This document shows, piece by piece, positions 33,549 through 42,371 of a stretch of 64,000 bases of DNA. The position numbers and the translations under genes were made by a program. The stretch's first letter is position 1. The number at the start of each line of letters is the position of its first letter. The notes below the pieces were generated by a model that was not told the origin of the DNA, searched no databases, and saw only the letters and a list, made by a program, of their open reading frames with translations. This DNA comes from Rhizobium sp. J15 (GTDB lineage Bacteria; Pseudomonadota; Alphaproteobacteria; Rhizobiales; Rhizobiaceae). The stretch covers positions 1 through 64,000 of the forward strand of contig NZ_NWSX01000030.1 of assembly GCF_002531825.1 (NCBI RefSeq), in the 5' to 3' direction.

Positions 33549-34406
33549 CTATTGCGCCGCGCCGGGCGGCACTTTGACGACGCGCTCGACCGACGGTGAC
33601 GTCGTGTTGGTCTCGGAATTGATGCCGACGCGATCGTAGGCTTCGTTGAAGACGCAAAGCACGTCGCCGCCCCGGCGCAGGATGAACTTGCGGCTGATCG
33701 CGTGAACAAGGACGAGATTGCCGTCGACCGACTTCGAGACCAGGCTTTCGCTGCCGTCGGAATTTTCCATATAGATCGCCGGCATTTCCTGGTTGCCGGC
33801 GAAGGCGAAGGTCGTGACCTTGCCGTTGTCATAGACCGCTTGCGGTTCGAGCGCTTGGGATCCTTGCGCCGAATAACGCCAGTTGCGCGGTCCATAGGCT
33901 TCGTGAAGGGCAAGCACGCGATCGGCCTCACCGGCCTGCGCCGCCTGCGCGCGCGCAGCTGCTTCCTGGCGGTGCCGCTCCGCTTCATCAGCGGGATAGC
34001 GATATTTCACATAGAAAAAGGTGTTCTGACCGGCTTCAACGCTTCCGTCGCGGACAGTGAGTTCCATCTGGTAGCTGCGGGTCGAGCCGTCCCGTCGTGT
34101 CGTCACGACCGAGATATTCGTCACCGGCTGATTTTCCCTGGGCTTCAGGAACAGGATGTTGCCGGCCGGCGCCACTTCCCAAGCAACGCTGTTGCCAAGC
34201 GCCACATGAGCGATTTCCTCGTCGGCGGCGAATTCGATTTGCACCGAAGACCGCAGCGTGCCGACGACTTTGGTGATGTTATAGGGCTGGTAGTCGACGA
34301 AACGGATGCGGTTGTCCTGCGCGGCGCCGCGCGGCGTCTCGAGGGCGAGCGCTGCAGACGAAAACCCGGTGGTCAGAATGAGCGGAAGGAGAAAGTGCAG
34401 TCTCAA
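33549..34406 (-). CDS. virB9: Type IV secretion core protein VirB9
   Basis: A 285-residue periplasmic and outer-membrane core subunit. It starts at TTG 34406, with GGAGG seven bases upstream and a four-base overlap (TTGA) with the virB8 stop. A signal peptide (LHFLLPLILTTGFSSAALA) is followed by DNRIRFVDYQPYNITKVVGT, which is the conserved VirB9 N-terminal domain, and by a C-terminal beta domain (NWRYSAQGSQALEP, PAIYMENSDGSESLVSKSVD). It joins VirB7 and VirB10 in the outer ring. Confidence 0.95.
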   Translation of the reverse strand: MRLHFLLPLILTTGFSSAALALETPRGAAQDNRIRFVDYQPYNITKVVGTLRSSVQIEFAADEEIAHVALGNSVAWEVAPAGNILFLKPRENQPVTNISVVTTRRDGSTRSYQMELTVRDGSVEAGQNTFFYVKYRYPADEAERHRQEAAARAQAAQAGEADRVLALHEAYGPRNWRYSAQGSQALEPQAVYDNGKVTTFAFAGNQEMPAIYMENSDGSESLVSKSVDGNLVLVHAISRKFILRRGGDVLCVFNEAYDRVGINSETNTTSPSVERVVKVPPGAAQ

Positions 34407-35074
34407 TTGATGGCCTCCGGATCGGCGCGATATTCGCTGACGACGAAGCCGAGCGGATTGGTCAGCCGGTCGGTCGAGGACATCGGAGCGTTGGCATAGG
34501 AGAAGGTCAGGGTCGTAACCCAGTGCGTGGTGCGCACCTCGTCACCGCGGGTCACGGTCCTCATATAGCGGACGGATGCCACATTGGCGTTGATCAGCGA
34601 GATGGAAACAATGTTGATCCGCGACGTGGCGCTGCGGCCATAAATGTTCTGCGGGGAATCGGGATTGCTGCCGCGGTAGACTGCGGCAAATCGAGTCTGT
34701 TCCGGCTGCGTCGACAGCAAGGCGACGGTGCGGAAATTCTCCTCGCCCTCGCTCCAGACGTAGCCCTCGCGGGCGCGGACATATTTGGCCGCGAAATATT
34801 TGGTGACGGCCTCGTCGTAGGTGCCGGCGGCCGACGTCAGCGCCGAGACTACGTCAACGATGCCTGTGGAATTATCGACCCGCACGACGAAAGGCTCGAC
34901 GGTTTTCAAAGGAGTGAGGCCGGCAACGGCAAAGACGGAAACGGCAGCAAGCGTGCCGGCGCAAGCAGCGACGAACCAAGCGATGCGGGCGGAACGCTCG
35001 ACCTGGATCATCCGGTCCTGATCGAACCGGCGGGCTTTGTCGAAGTAACTTTTGAGGTTATTCGTGGTCACCAT
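34403..35074 (-). CDS. virB8: Type IV secretion inner-membrane protein VirB8
   Basis: A 223-residue bitopic protein from ATG 35074 (MVTTNNLKSYFDKARRFDQD); upstream codons overlap virB7 and are not family-like. The membrane segment is at about residues 30-52 (IAWFVAACAGTLAAVSVFAV). The periplasmic NTF2-like domain contains PFVVRVDNSTGIVDVV, YVRAREGYVWSEGEENFRTV and VRYMRTVTRGDEVRTTHWVT. It is an assembly factor contacting VirB10 and the pilin. Confidence 0.93.
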   Translation of the reverse strand: MVTTNNLKSYFDKARRFDQDRMIQVERSARIAWFVAACAGTLAAVSVFAVAGLTPLKTVEPFVVRVDNSTGIVDVVSALTSAAGTYDEAVTKYFAAKYVRAREGYVWSEGEENFRTVALLSTQPEQTRFAAVYRGSNPDSPQNIYGRSATSRINIVSISLINANVASVRYMRTVTRGDEVRTTHWVTTLTFSYANAPMSSTDRLTNPLGFVVSEYRADPEAIN

Positions 35075-35075
35075 G

Positions 35076-35357
35076 TCATTCGCCCTCGCATGGACGGTAG
35101 GAGCCCGCGACATCGAAATGCGCGAAAGCGGCCGGTGTGGCTGAAGATGGTTCCGGCACATAGGCGGCGGCGTGACTGGTCGGCTCAGCGGGAACGGCCC
35201 GGGTCGCCGGCTGCTCGCCTCCACTGTCCTGCCATTGCCACATGGCGCGGTTCAGCGGCCGGCGGGAATAACCATCACATTTGGGCAACGGGTGGGAAAT
35301 CGAACCGCAGCCTACGAGACCGGCGGTCAGCAAAAACGATAAAACGATACGGAGCAT
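35076..35357 (-). CDS. virB7: VirB7-like lipoprotein
   Basis: A 93-residue lipoprotein. A signal sequence MLRIVLSFLLTAGLVGC ends in the lipobox LVGC, so Cys17 is the lipidated residue. The remainder is hydrophilic and proline-rich (RAVPAEPTSHAAAYVPEPSS). Classical VirB7 proteins are about 45-60 residues; this one is longer, but position between virB6 and virB8 and the lipobox support the call. The stop ends one base before virB8's ATG. Its role is to anchor VirB9 to the outer membrane. Confidence 0.75.
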   Translation of the reverse strand: MLRIVLSFLLTAGLVGCGSISHPLPKCDGYSRRPLNRAMWQWQDSGGEQPATRAVPAEPTSHAAAYVPEPSSATPAAFAHFDVAGSYRPCEGE

Positions 35358-35398
35358 CCCAAAAAAACCTGTTCAATTGTCTGAAGCGTTGGTGGCCG

Positions 35399-36331
35399 TC
35401 ATTCGGTCCGGCCTGGAGTCAGGCGGCGGCCAACGGAACGCGCGCCTCGGCCGACCGCTCTGACTGTGTGGGATGTCGCCCAGGCGAGCGTGCTTTCATG
35501 CGCATCGCGGGCGGCGCCGTAGCCGTAGGTGAGCGACGCCCCGCCCGCCGCGAGAGCTGAAGCGATGCCGGGCAGTTGGTAGAAGACGTAGAGTGCGGCA
35601 ACGCAAATGGCGCAGAGCGCGATCGGCCGCATAAGCACGTCACTATAGCTTTCGATCGCCGTAAACGTCGTGTCGATGCAGGTGATCAGCAGCGAGCCGA
35701 TCGCCACCACCAGCACCTGCAGGATGACGAAGTTGGCGAGTTGGCCGATCCAGGATTCCGTGAATCGGCGGGTCGACTGGAACATGGCGAGCGCGATGAA
35801 GATCGGACCTATTGCCAGCACGATGGCAAGCGCCAGCCGGGCATAGAGCGAAACTATATAACCGATCGCCGCGACAAGAAAACTTGCGCCGATAACCAGC
35901 AGGCCGCCCACGCCGGTGACGATATCGATAGGCCACGAACCCCGCGACCATATCTCTTTGGCGCATTTCTGGCCCTTATCGAGCAGACTGTCGAAGGTCG
36001 ACGCGCTCGGCGCCGTGCCGGAGTTTAGCGCCTGCGAAATCTCCTTTGGTAGCGCGTCGAAGAAGATATTGGTGACGTAGGTCTGATAGTCGCCGGCGTT
36101 CCTCACCAGCATGACGATGATGGCGAGCTTCATCGCCCGGAAGGCGAATTCGAGGATCGGTTCCTGCACGGAGCCGCGCAGAACGAGATAGCCGTAGAGC
36201 ACAACATAGAGCGTGAGCGCTGCCGTCAGCGGGCCGCTGACCCAGCTGGCGATATTCGAGGTGCCCGAGGAAATGAAGTTTTCCAGCGGTGTCTTGAACT
36301 GCCCGTCGACGAAGCTGAAGACCTGATACAT
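35399..36331 (-). CDS. virB6: Type IV secretion polytopic protein VirB6
   Basis: A 310-residue protein with about six membrane segments, including LTAALTLYVVLYGYLVLRGS, VTGVGGLLVIGASFLVAAIG and LALAIVLAIGPIFIALAMF; the last is the conserved VirB6 'GP-x-F' region. The C-terminal 40 residues are cytoplasmic and basic. It forms part of the inner-membrane translocation path. It starts three bases after the eexN stop. Confidence 0.92.
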   Translation of the reverse strand: MYQVFSFVDGQFKTPLENFISSGTSNIASWVSGPLTAALTLYVVLYGYLVLRGSVQEPILEFAFRAMKLAIIVMLVRNAGDYQTYVTNIFFDALPKEISQALNSGTAPSASTFDSLLDKGQKCAKEIWSRGSWPIDIVTGVGGLLVIGASFLVAAIGYIVSLYARLALAIVLAIGPIFIALAMFQSTRRFTESWIGQLANFVILQVLVVAIGSLLITCIDTTFTAIESYSDVLMRPIALCAICVAALYVFYQLPGIASALAAGGASLTYGYGAARDAHESTLAWATSHTVRAVGRGARSVGRRLTPGRTE

Positions 36332-36334
36332 CGC

Positions 36335-36568
36335 TCAGCCTCCGAGCGACTTGCGCATCCGCTCCAGCCGCAGCTTGCCGTCGGCGGCCTCAGCGTTGCG
36401 GCAATTGAGTGTATCGCGGAGTTCGCCGGGATTGTTGCGGCATTCGCCGATAGTCCTGGCGAGCAGCGCATCGTCGGCCACGAGTTCATCGACGGTGTAG
36501 ATCTTGTCCGTCTGTGGGGAGCAGGCCGACAAGAAAAGCACAGCGACGACAGAAAGAAAGCACCTCAT
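36335..36568 (-). CDS. eexN: EexN-like entry-exclusion lipoprotein
   Basis: A 77-residue lipoprotein. MRCFLSVVAVLFLSAC ends in a lipobox with Cys16, followed by YTVDELVADDALLARTIGEC and NPGELRDTLNCRNAEAAD. The C-x(n)-N-P-x-x-L-x-x-T-x-N-C pattern is that of EexN proteins, which lie between virB5 and virB6 in many conjugative T4SS operons and prevent entry of a second like plasmid. Its ATG overlaps the virB5 stop (ATGA). Its presence argues for a conjugation system and not an effector secretion system. Confidence 0.88.
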   Translation of the reverse strand: MRCFLSVVAVLFLSACSPQTDKIYTVDELVADDALLARTIGECRNNPGELRDTLNCRNAEAADGKLRLERMRKSLGG

Positions 36569-37266
36569 TTGAGCGCCGCCCCCATCGTGTCCATGCGCTT
36601 GCGCCAGTCCTCGGCCTTGCGCTGATCGTCGACCTGCACCTGAGCCTGCTGAACCATCTGCAGGCCCTGCATACGGAGAACGTCGGTTTGCAGGAAAGCG
36701 GTTTCGGCCTGGAGGCGGGCCTGCAGGTCGGCAATATCCTTGGCGTCGGCAGCGCTTGAGATCTTCTGGCGAAGCTCGTCGATACCATCGATGCGTTTGG
36801 TCGCGGCATCGTAGATCTGCTGGCCGAGGCTCATCTGCCCGGCGTTCTGGTTCTGGATGCGCGAAAGCTCCTGCGCATAAAAATCATTGGCATCGCTGCG
36901 ATAGGTGGCATTGTCCTGAAGGAATTTCGAGGCGGAGCTGCCGAAGGCGCCGCTGCCAGACCCTTTGAACAGCCCCTCGATCGCGTTGAAATCCTGCGGA
37001 AGCGCCTTGCGGATCGAAGGATCGTTCAGAAGGTTGGCGACATCAGCCATGTTGGTGATCTTGTTCAGCGATCCGTAGAGCTGCTGGGCCTGCTGGAGCT
37101 GCTGGTTCAACGTATCGAGCTGGGACTTCAGCTGCGTGATGCTCTCGATCTGCTTGGCGATCGATGTCTGATCGATGACGGGGATGCCTTGGGCAGGGGC
37201 CAGCACCGCCGACGCCAAAAGAGCGGCCGATACAAACAAGGGCCGCATAGTTCCTGTGTGGATCAT
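36565..37266 (-). CDS. virB5: Type IV secretion minor pilin VirB5
   Basis: A 233-residue exported protein. ATG 37266 has AAGAAGGAAGACAGC before it and overlaps the virB4 stop; ATG 37248 (MRPLFVSAALLASAVLAPAQ) is an alternative. After the signal peptide come GIPVIDQTSIAKQIESITQL and a long coiled-coil (QLDTLNQQLQQAQQLYGSLN), as in VirB5 and TraC of IncN. A central globular part and a second helical region (AAKDIADLQARLQAETAFLQ type) complete it. It sits at the pilus tip and affects adhesion to recipients. Confidence 0.9.
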   Translation of the reverse strand: MIHTGTMRPLFVSAALLASAVLAPAQGIPVIDQTSIAKQIESITQLKSQLDTLNQQLQQAQQLYGSLNKITNMADVANLLNDPSIRKALPQDFNAIEGLFKGSGSGAFGSSASKFLQDNATYRSDANDFYAQELSRIQNQNAGQMSLGQQIYDAATKRIDGIDELRQKISSAADAKDIADLQARLQAETAFLQTDVLRMQGLQMVQQAQVQVDDQRKAEDWRKRMDTMGAALK

Positions 37267-39629
37267 GCTGTCTTCCTTCTCTTGTGAAACACGGCAAGCC
37301 AGTCCTCCGGTCCCTCGCCGATCTCCGATCGGATCGCATCGGCCAGTTCCACATTGGCCGTCCGGCCGGAGAGGATGGCGAGCTCGTCATCGAAACCGTT
37401 GAGGTTCAGTTCGGCGACGACGCTGTTGTGCCCCTGCTTGACGATGAAGCGGCGGCTCTCGACGGAGAGCTCGCGCGAGACGAGCTCGAACTCGCGCTCC
37501 GTCAGCTTGAAACCGTCGATATAGTCGGACCGGTCGCCGCGCGGGTTCGGCAGGAAGATCTGTGTCGGGCACTGCTCGATGATCGTGTGGGCGATCGGCG
37601 AGACGATGGCGTCGCGCGGGCTCTGGGTCGCAAACAGCATCAGCCCGTTCTGCTTGCGAATGGTCTTGAGCTTGTTCTGGGCGAGATCGCGAAAGCCTTC
37701 GTCCTGCAGCGCCTTCCAGAACTCGTCGATAACGATGATGATGCGGCGCCCGTCGATCAGCTGCTCGATGCGAAAGAACAGGTAGGCCATCAACGGCGTG
37801 CGGATCTCCTCGTTATCGAGGAAATCGGTCATGTCGTAGCCGATGAACCTGGCGCCGATGCCGATCTCGTCAGCTTCGTTGTCGAAGACCCAGCCTAGCG
37901 GCCCTCCCCTCTCCCATCGTCGAAGACGTGCGGCAATGCCTTCGAGATCGGTATTGTTGAGAAAGGCGCGCAGGGCGCCGATGGAGCGACGCTCCACCGG
38001 CAGGTCCGCCACCCCGTCGACCGCCGAGGCGATGTCGCGCAACTCGGTGATCGATAGTTCGCCGGATGCGGGTCGCACCAGCTTGGCGATCCAACCGCTC
38101 AGGAATACTTTGTTTTCCGCAGTGAATTCCAGTGCTTTCAACGGCGCGCAGCCGGTCGCGACACCGTTCCTGAGCGGCAGATAGGTGCCGCCGGCGGCAC
38201 GTACGAAGAGATCGGCGCCGCGGTCCTTGTCGAAGAAGACCATATGCGGATCATGCTTTTCGAGCTGCGACAACATGAAGTTCAAGAGCACGGTCTTGCC
38301 GGCGCCAGACGGGCCGCAGACGAAGGTGTTGCCGAGGTCGCCGTGATGGAAATTGAAATAGAAGGGTGAGCCGGATGCGGTCTTGAGCATGGCGACCGCC
38401 GCTCCCCACTCGTTGCCGTCCTTCTGACCTGCGGGATAGGAATGATAGGGAGCAAGGGCTGCGAAGTTGCGCGACGTGATTGCCCCTGAGCGCGCCCGGT
38501 AGCGGAAATTGCCCGGCAGTTGCGCCCACCAGGCAGCTTCGAGCCCAAGATCCTCGCGGGCGACGACCGCGCCGCCGCTGGTGAGGTAGGCGCGCGCCTT
38601 CGCCATGTGATCGGTCAGTTCCTTGACCGAGGGCGCGAAGACGGCAAGCGCAAGGTGATGCTCCCCGAGAACGAAGCGATTGGATTCGAGATCGTCCATC
38701 GCCTCGCCAAGTCCCTCGATCTGCGAGGCTGCCTTGTCGCCGGCGCTGACCATCTGGTTCTGCTTGCGGCCCATGATCGTTCGGGCATCGGCCTTGGAGG
38801 TGAAGGCGAAGGACTGCGTCAGGATGAGCTCGAAAGGTGCGGTCAGGATAGCGTCGAGCATGCCGCTGCGCGTCGTCGCCGGATATTCCTTGAAGCCGAA
38901 CATGCCGGCATAGCGGCTGTCGGCTTCGTGACGGATTTCGATGGTCTCGCGCCCGAAAATGACCCGGTCGGAATAGATCGCCGAGGAAATTCGTCCGTCC
39001 GTCAACGGGATCGGTTCCCGCCGGCCGCCGACGATCTGGTGGAGCACTTCGCTCGGCTCGGAGAACAGGATGCCGTCTTGTTCGTGCAGGGTGAGCAGGC
39101 GCGGCTCGAAGCGCTGCAGGCCGGCGACGACATCCGCCACACGATCGCGCAGATGTTTCAGGGCCTGTTCGTCGAGTTCGATGCCGGATCGGCGCGCTAT
39201 GCGCAGCCGGGAGAGAAGATTGACTGCCCTTTCGGCAGGATCCCGGCCGGAGTGCCAGACGAGGGTGAGGTAGAGATCGTTACGAAACAGATCCTCGCGC
39301 GCCATCCGCTCGCGGTATTTGGTATTGAGGCCGTCGGAAAAGGGATTGGCGAAGCGTCCCTCGGGATAGGCGTTGTCACGGCGGCGCACCACATGCGTCC
39401 AGAGCGCCAGCCGCTCATCGGCGATATTGCGGTAGAGCGTGTTCAGACTGCGGTGCAGGCCGTTGAGGTCCCTGATGTCTGATGTTTCGAAGGAAACGCC
39501 GTCGAGAGCGATCATCGTCATCAACGCTCGGGATTCGAGCGCAATGGTCGTATCGTCGACATGCCTAACATAGGGGATAAAGGTCTCCGGCCCGAGTTCG
39601 CGGGACCGCAGCGTCGCAATGTTAGCCAA
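37263..39629 (-). CDS. virB4: Type IV secretion ATPase VirB4
   Basis: A 788-residue ATPase starting at TTG 39629 (MANIATLRSRELGPETFIPY), with AGGGA upstream and an eight-base overlap with virB3. Walker A is TFVCGPSGAGKTVLLNFML (about residues 430-448). Walker B is IIIVIDEFWKALQD (about 628-641), followed by FATQSPRDAIVSPIAHTIIE, the conserved C-terminal motif D region. It energises pilus assembly and substrate transfer at the inner membrane. Confidence 0.96.
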   Translation of the reverse strand: MANIATLRSRELGPETFIPYVRHVDDTTIALESRALMTMIALDGVSFETSDIRDLNGLHRSLNTLYRNIADERLALWTHVVRRRDNAYPEGRFANPFSDGLNTKYRERMAREDLFRNDLYLTLVWHSGRDPAERAVNLLSRLRIARRSGIELDEQALKHLRDRVADVVAGLQRFEPRLLTLHEQDGILFSEPSEVLHQIVGGRREPIPLTDGRISSAIYSDRVIFGRETIEIRHEADSRYAGMFGFKEYPATTRSGMLDAILTAPFELILTQSFAFTSKADARTIMGRKQNQMVSAGDKAASQIEGLGEAMDDLESNRFVLGEHHLALAVFAPSVKELTDHMAKARAYLTSGGAVVAREDLGLEAAWWAQLPGNFRYRARSGAITSRNFAALAPYHSYPAGQKDGNEWGAAVAMLKTASGSPFYFNFHHGDLGNTFVCGPSGAGKTVLLNFMLSQLEKHDPHMVFFDKDRGADLFVRAAGGTYLPLRNGVATGCAPLKALEFTAENKVFLSGWIAKLVRPASGELSITELRDIASAVDGVADLPVERRSIGALRAFLNNTDLEGIAARLRRWERGGPLGWVFDNEADEIGIGARFIGYDMTDFLDNEEIRTPLMAYLFFRIEQLIDGRRIIIVIDEFWKALQDEGFRDLAQNKLKTIRKQNGLMLFATQSPRDAIVSPIAHTIIEQCPTQIFLPNPRGDRSDYIDGFKLTEREFELVSRELSVESRRFIVKQGHNSVVAELNLNGFDDELAILSGRTANVELADAIRSEIGEGPEDWLAVFHKRRKTA

Positions 39630-39960
39630 GGCTCAGATCCCTTTCGTCGTAACGCCGGGTGAGCATCAGAGGCGAGAGCGTGGCGCCGCCCCAATAGGCG
39701 GCGTTGCGGGAGCGGCCGCGGGTTTCGATCCAGGCGATCAGGATCCGAAACATGTTGTGGTCGTGCTTGACGAGGGCGCGAAACAGGACATGGAAGACGA
39801 TCCCGACCAGCGCATAGGCGATCGATCCTGCGGTGATGTAAAGGATGGTCGTCAGCATGATATTGACGCCCATCGCCTCCATGGTCACGCCGGCGATCAT
39901 CGCCGGGCGGGTGCAGGCGAGGAACAGGATGTCTTCTTCGAGGCTCGGAGTGCTCGCCAT
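39622..39960 (-). CDS. virB3: Type IV secretion protein VirB3
   Basis: A 112-residue membrane protein from ATG 39960 (MASTPSLEEDILFLACTRPA). The opening 'L-F-x-A-x-TRPAM-x-x-GV' is typical of VirB3. Two membrane segments (VNIMLTTILYITAGSIAYAL and LVGIVFHVLFRAL) follow, and the end has the RYWGG-like AAYWGGATLSPL segment. It binds VirB4 and helps deliver pilin. Confidence 0.93.
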   Translation of the reverse strand: MASTPSLEEDILFLACTRPAMIAGVTMEAMGVNIMLTTILYITAGSIAYALVGIVFHVLFRALVKHDHNMFRILIAWIETRGRSRNAAYWGGATLSPLMLTRRYDERDLSLG

Positions 39961-39965
39961 GGCGC

Positions 39966-40265
39966 TCAGCTCCCGACGATGGTGTTGACCAGTTCGGTGG
40001 CGCCGAAAATGCCACCGATCCCGATGATCCAGAAGCCGGCGCGCCTCAAATCCATGTATCCGAACATCCAGGCGATGCAGATGATGATGACGGCGATCAC
40101 CGCCAGCAGACGGGCGATATTGCCGGTCAGCATGTCGACGATGTTTTGCAGCACGGTTTCGATACCGGCGGCCTGGGCGAAGGCCGGCTCGCTCAGGCAG
40201 ACGATGATGGCAGCCGCCATGAGCGTGGATGCGACAAAGGGGCGAAGACGGGCTTTGGAAATCAT
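39966..40265 (-). CDS. virB2: Type IV secretion major pilin VirB2
   Basis: A 99-residue pilin precursor. A long signal peptide (about residues 1-30, ending EPAFA) precedes the mature subunit, which has two membrane-spanning helices (NIARLLAVIAVIIICIAWMF and RAGFWIIGIGGIFGATELVN) joined by a short basic loop. Alphaproteobacterial VirB2 pilins may be cyclised, but this cannot be judged here. The start overlaps the virB1 stop by four bases. Confidence 0.93.
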   Translation of the reverse strand: MISKARLRPFVASTLMAAAIIVCLSEPAFAQAAGIETVLQNIVDMLTGNIARLLAVIAVIIICIAWMFGYMDLRRAGFWIIGIGGIFGATELVNTIVGS

Positions 40266-40933
40266 TCACTTTGCTCCGATCGATCATTCTGGAAAACGAG
40301 AACCGAGGATTGCCGGCGGGAGTTGAACACGTCCCAGGATGCGGCCTCGGCGGTTTGGGCGATTTGGGAGGGCTGTTCCGGAAGTGCTGGCGCCGCCTCT
40401 TCCTGCGGCTGCCCGCCAGACCCGGCGTGGTCATCGGCTTCGCCAATGGTGAGCGAGGCAAGCCTCGTCGATAGCCGATTCATTTCCTGGCGCACCTGCT
40501 CGTCGTATTTGACCATGGCGCCGACAGATGGATTATCGCGGCCGTAGTAGGACTGGAGCATCACCCTCTCAGCATGAGCTGGATCGTCCCCCGCGCCCAA
40601 AGCGACGCGATAATATCCGTCGAGAAGCGTGGCTGTCGCCTTGAGGTTCAGGCAGGGATCGAAGGCGTCCGCGACGGATAGTTTCAGTTTCTGAAGCTGC
40701 TCGATGCCGATACCGCCAAGGCCGATCTGAATATCCTGGTGGTCGGCAATCAGAGACGTCGCGACCTCGATCGCTTCCGCCTTCGATAAGGGTTGAGCGA
40801 CCAGCGGCGGGCCGCTGTTGATGCGAATGACGAAAGGCTGAAACCGGCTCTCGAGGCTGACGATGCCTGCCAGCGTCTCGACCTGCACCATCGGCGCGCA
40901 AGTTTGCGCGATATCGACGAAAGAACCGGCCAT
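40262..40933 (-). CDS. virB1: VirB1-type lytic transglycosylase
   Basis: A 223-residue SLT-fold enzyme that opens the peptidoglycan for channel assembly. MVQVETLAGIVSLESRFQPF holds the catalytic Glu in the 'I-x-x-ESR-F' motif. IGLGGIGIEQLQKLKLSVAD resembles the family 'GLMQI' region, and CLNLKATATLLDGYYRVAL follows. No signal peptide is visible at the annotated start, as in several rhizobial homologues. The C-terminal 60 residues are unstructured and proline-rich. Confidence 0.9.
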   Translation of the reverse strand: MAGSFVDIAQTCAPMVQVETLAGIVSLESRFQPFVIRINSGPPLVAQPLSKAEAIEVATSLIADHQDIQIGLGGIGIEQLQKLKLSVADAFDPCLNLKATATLLDGYYRVALGAGDDPAHAERVMLQSYYGRDNPSVGAMVKYDEQVRQEMNRLSTRLASLTIGEADDHAGSGGQPQEEAAPALPEQPSQIAQTAEAASWDVFNSRRQSSVLVFQNDRSEQSE

Positions 40934-40936
40934 CGA

Positions 40937-41473
40937 TCAATACCAGACCCTCTGCGTGCCCGCGCCATCAATGGTGACATCGACATAGTGCGGCTGAGAT
41001 CGCACGTTCGGGTGCGTTATCGGATAGCCCATGCATTGGCGGCGCCCATCCACGCGCTGCCAATGTGGAGACGGAACCGAATTATTCTGGGTGTAGTCGT
41101 TGTCGCCATTTGAGCAGAGGCTGTTGCTCACCGGCTGCGGCGACGTCGACACGCAGGTCGTTTTCTGCCCGCGCGGACCATAGTTGCTCGTCAGACGATA
41201 TCCGGCATCGCAGTAATAGGGCTCATAGCCCGGCCGCGAGCTCTGAAAACCGACGCCGCTGCAGGTCGGGAACGAATGGCCCTCGGCAAGTTCCCGCCAC
41301 AGCTTTTGGATCGGTGGCCGGCATTCGCCATATTGCGTCGGTCCGCCGGGATTGGAAAGGCATAGGATAACTTGGCATCCCCATTCTTCGGCCCGCGCTT
41401 TACTGCCGAAAATAAGATAGGGTGGCGCAACGAAGCAGACCGCAAGCAGTGAATTCAGGAGAAGGCTTTTCAT
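40937..41473 (-). CDS. Exported cysteine-rich protein at the head of the virB operon
   Basis: A 178-residue protein from ATG 41473 (MKSLLLNSLLAVCFVAPPYL), with AAGGATC upstream and a signal peptide cut probably after ARA (residue 28). The mature part is rich in Cys, Pro and Tyr (WGCQVILCLSNPGGPTQYGE, then YEPYYCDAGYRLTSNYGPRG, then QCMGYPITHPNVRSQPH), suggesting several disulfides. Similar genes precede virB1 in rhizobial conjugation operons. It may be a periplasmic accessory of the channel; I know of no assigned function. Confidence 0.75.
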   Translation of the reverse strand: MKSLLLNSLLAVCFVAPPYLIFGSKARAEEWGCQVILCLSNPGGPTQYGECRPPIQKLWRELAEGHSFPTCSGVGFQSSRPGYEPYYCDAGYRLTSNYGPRGQKTTCVSTSPQPVSNSLCSNGDNDYTQNNSVPSPHWQRVDGRRQCMGYPITHPNVRSQPHYVDVTIDGAGTQRVWY

Positions 41474-41543
41474 GAACAGGATCCTTCGAGACGACGGCGC
41501 CCTATTGCGTTTCGGGAGACCCAAGCTGCCTGCCCGCATTCAT

Positions 41544-41563
41544 ACTATCGTATATAACATAGT
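41544..41563. promoter_or_regulatory. Inverted repeat in the virB/regulator divergent promoter
   Basis: ACTAT (41544-41548) and ATAGT (41559-41563) flank an AT-rich centre containing TATAAC, ten bases before the regulator ATG and about 70 before the virB operon leader gene. The halves (ATACTA..., ...TAGTTAAA) match those of the tra motif at 20250-20274 but with a longer spacer. It is a likely autoregulatory and virB operator. Confidence 0.55.
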
Positions 41564-41571
41564 TAAATGAC

Positions 41572-41943
41572 ATGACAAGCGCGATTAAAACGCAATGGCA
41601 CAACCTTGCCTTCTCAGGACTCATTCTCCATGAAATCCTCGACCATCCGCTGGAGGACGAAACCCCGCAGGCAAGGCTGAAGCAGATCGGCATGATGACG
41701 ATCCTCTACACAATGACCCAGGCCCACCAGAAGCTAACCCTCTCGAATATCATTGAGATTACCGAGCTGACGCGAAGCGGCGTGAAGGAAACGGTCGATC
41801 TTCTAGTAAAGCGGGGAATGCTCGCGGAGACGATGGGGAAGAACTCCATGGGCCGGGGAACGGCGCGGCAATTCGAGATCTCGCGAGACCTCCTGAGCAA
41901 GCTGAGCTCTTTCCGCGCCAGCCAGGACGCGGGATTAAACTGA
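41572..41943 (+). CDS. Winged-helix regulator, candidate repressor of conjugation
   Basis: A 123-residue MarR-like winged-helix protein. The DNA-binding part is KLTLSNIIEITELTRSGVKE then LLVKRGMLAETMGKNSMGRG with a basic wing and TARQFEIS. A helical N terminus (LAFSGLILHEILDHPLEDET) would form the dimer. It is divergent from the virB operon and its ATG lies within ten bases of the palindrome. In Rhizobium etli and Sinorhizobium meliloti, plasmids with this traACDG-virB layout are silenced by a small winged-helix repressor, RctA. Position and fold make this gene the best RctA-like candidate, but I cannot confirm orthology. Confidence 0.8.
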   Translation: MTSAIKTQWHNLAFSGLILHEILDHPLEDETPQARLKQIGMMTILYTMTQAHQKLTLSNIIEITELTRSGVKETVDLLVKRGMLAETMGKNSMGRGTARQFEISRDLLSKLSSFRASQDAGLN

Positions 41944-42371
41944 CTTATTTTCGACTTTCAGTGAGGCGAGATAGCGAATCATCCGCCAGCTCGATCGCAT
42001 GGCTGCCGGTAGTCATCAGGGACGATCAGGCAACCCGTCCGCAGGCGGGTTGCAATCAAACAATGAAGAGTATCGGAGAAATCAGCATAGCGGCGCCGTG
42101 AGGCGGATTTCGGGAATTCTCGCCACGCTAAGGGCGGAACAAGGGCAGCCGCAGGAGCCTCAGCATAGCGGCCGTCAAGGGAGGCGGGACCGACTGCCCC
42201 CGCCCGTGCGTTCCCTATCTCCGTCGCCGCTCAGCATATGGAGCGCGTTGCGCACCGGCGAACTCGGCTGGAACATGACCTACCGGTGAGGGCGCCGATG
42301 GTTGGCTCTCCAGTGTCTATCCGGCATTACGCGCCAAGCGAAAACAGATTTCATGAACGGGTCCAACGCGT
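41944..42371. other. Intergenic stretch, no gene recognised
   Basis: Short frames only. A GCAACCCGTCCGCAGGCGGGTTGC hairpin-like dyad (CAACCCG..CGGGTTG, about 42030-42051) follows the regulator gene and may end its transcript. Parts near 42240-42370 may belong to the decayed luxR gene that follows. Confidence 0.4.

Noticed and set aside
38520..39482. Plus-strand frame of 320 codons inside virB4
   Set aside because: Antisense shadow of an intact VirB4 gene without any family signature.
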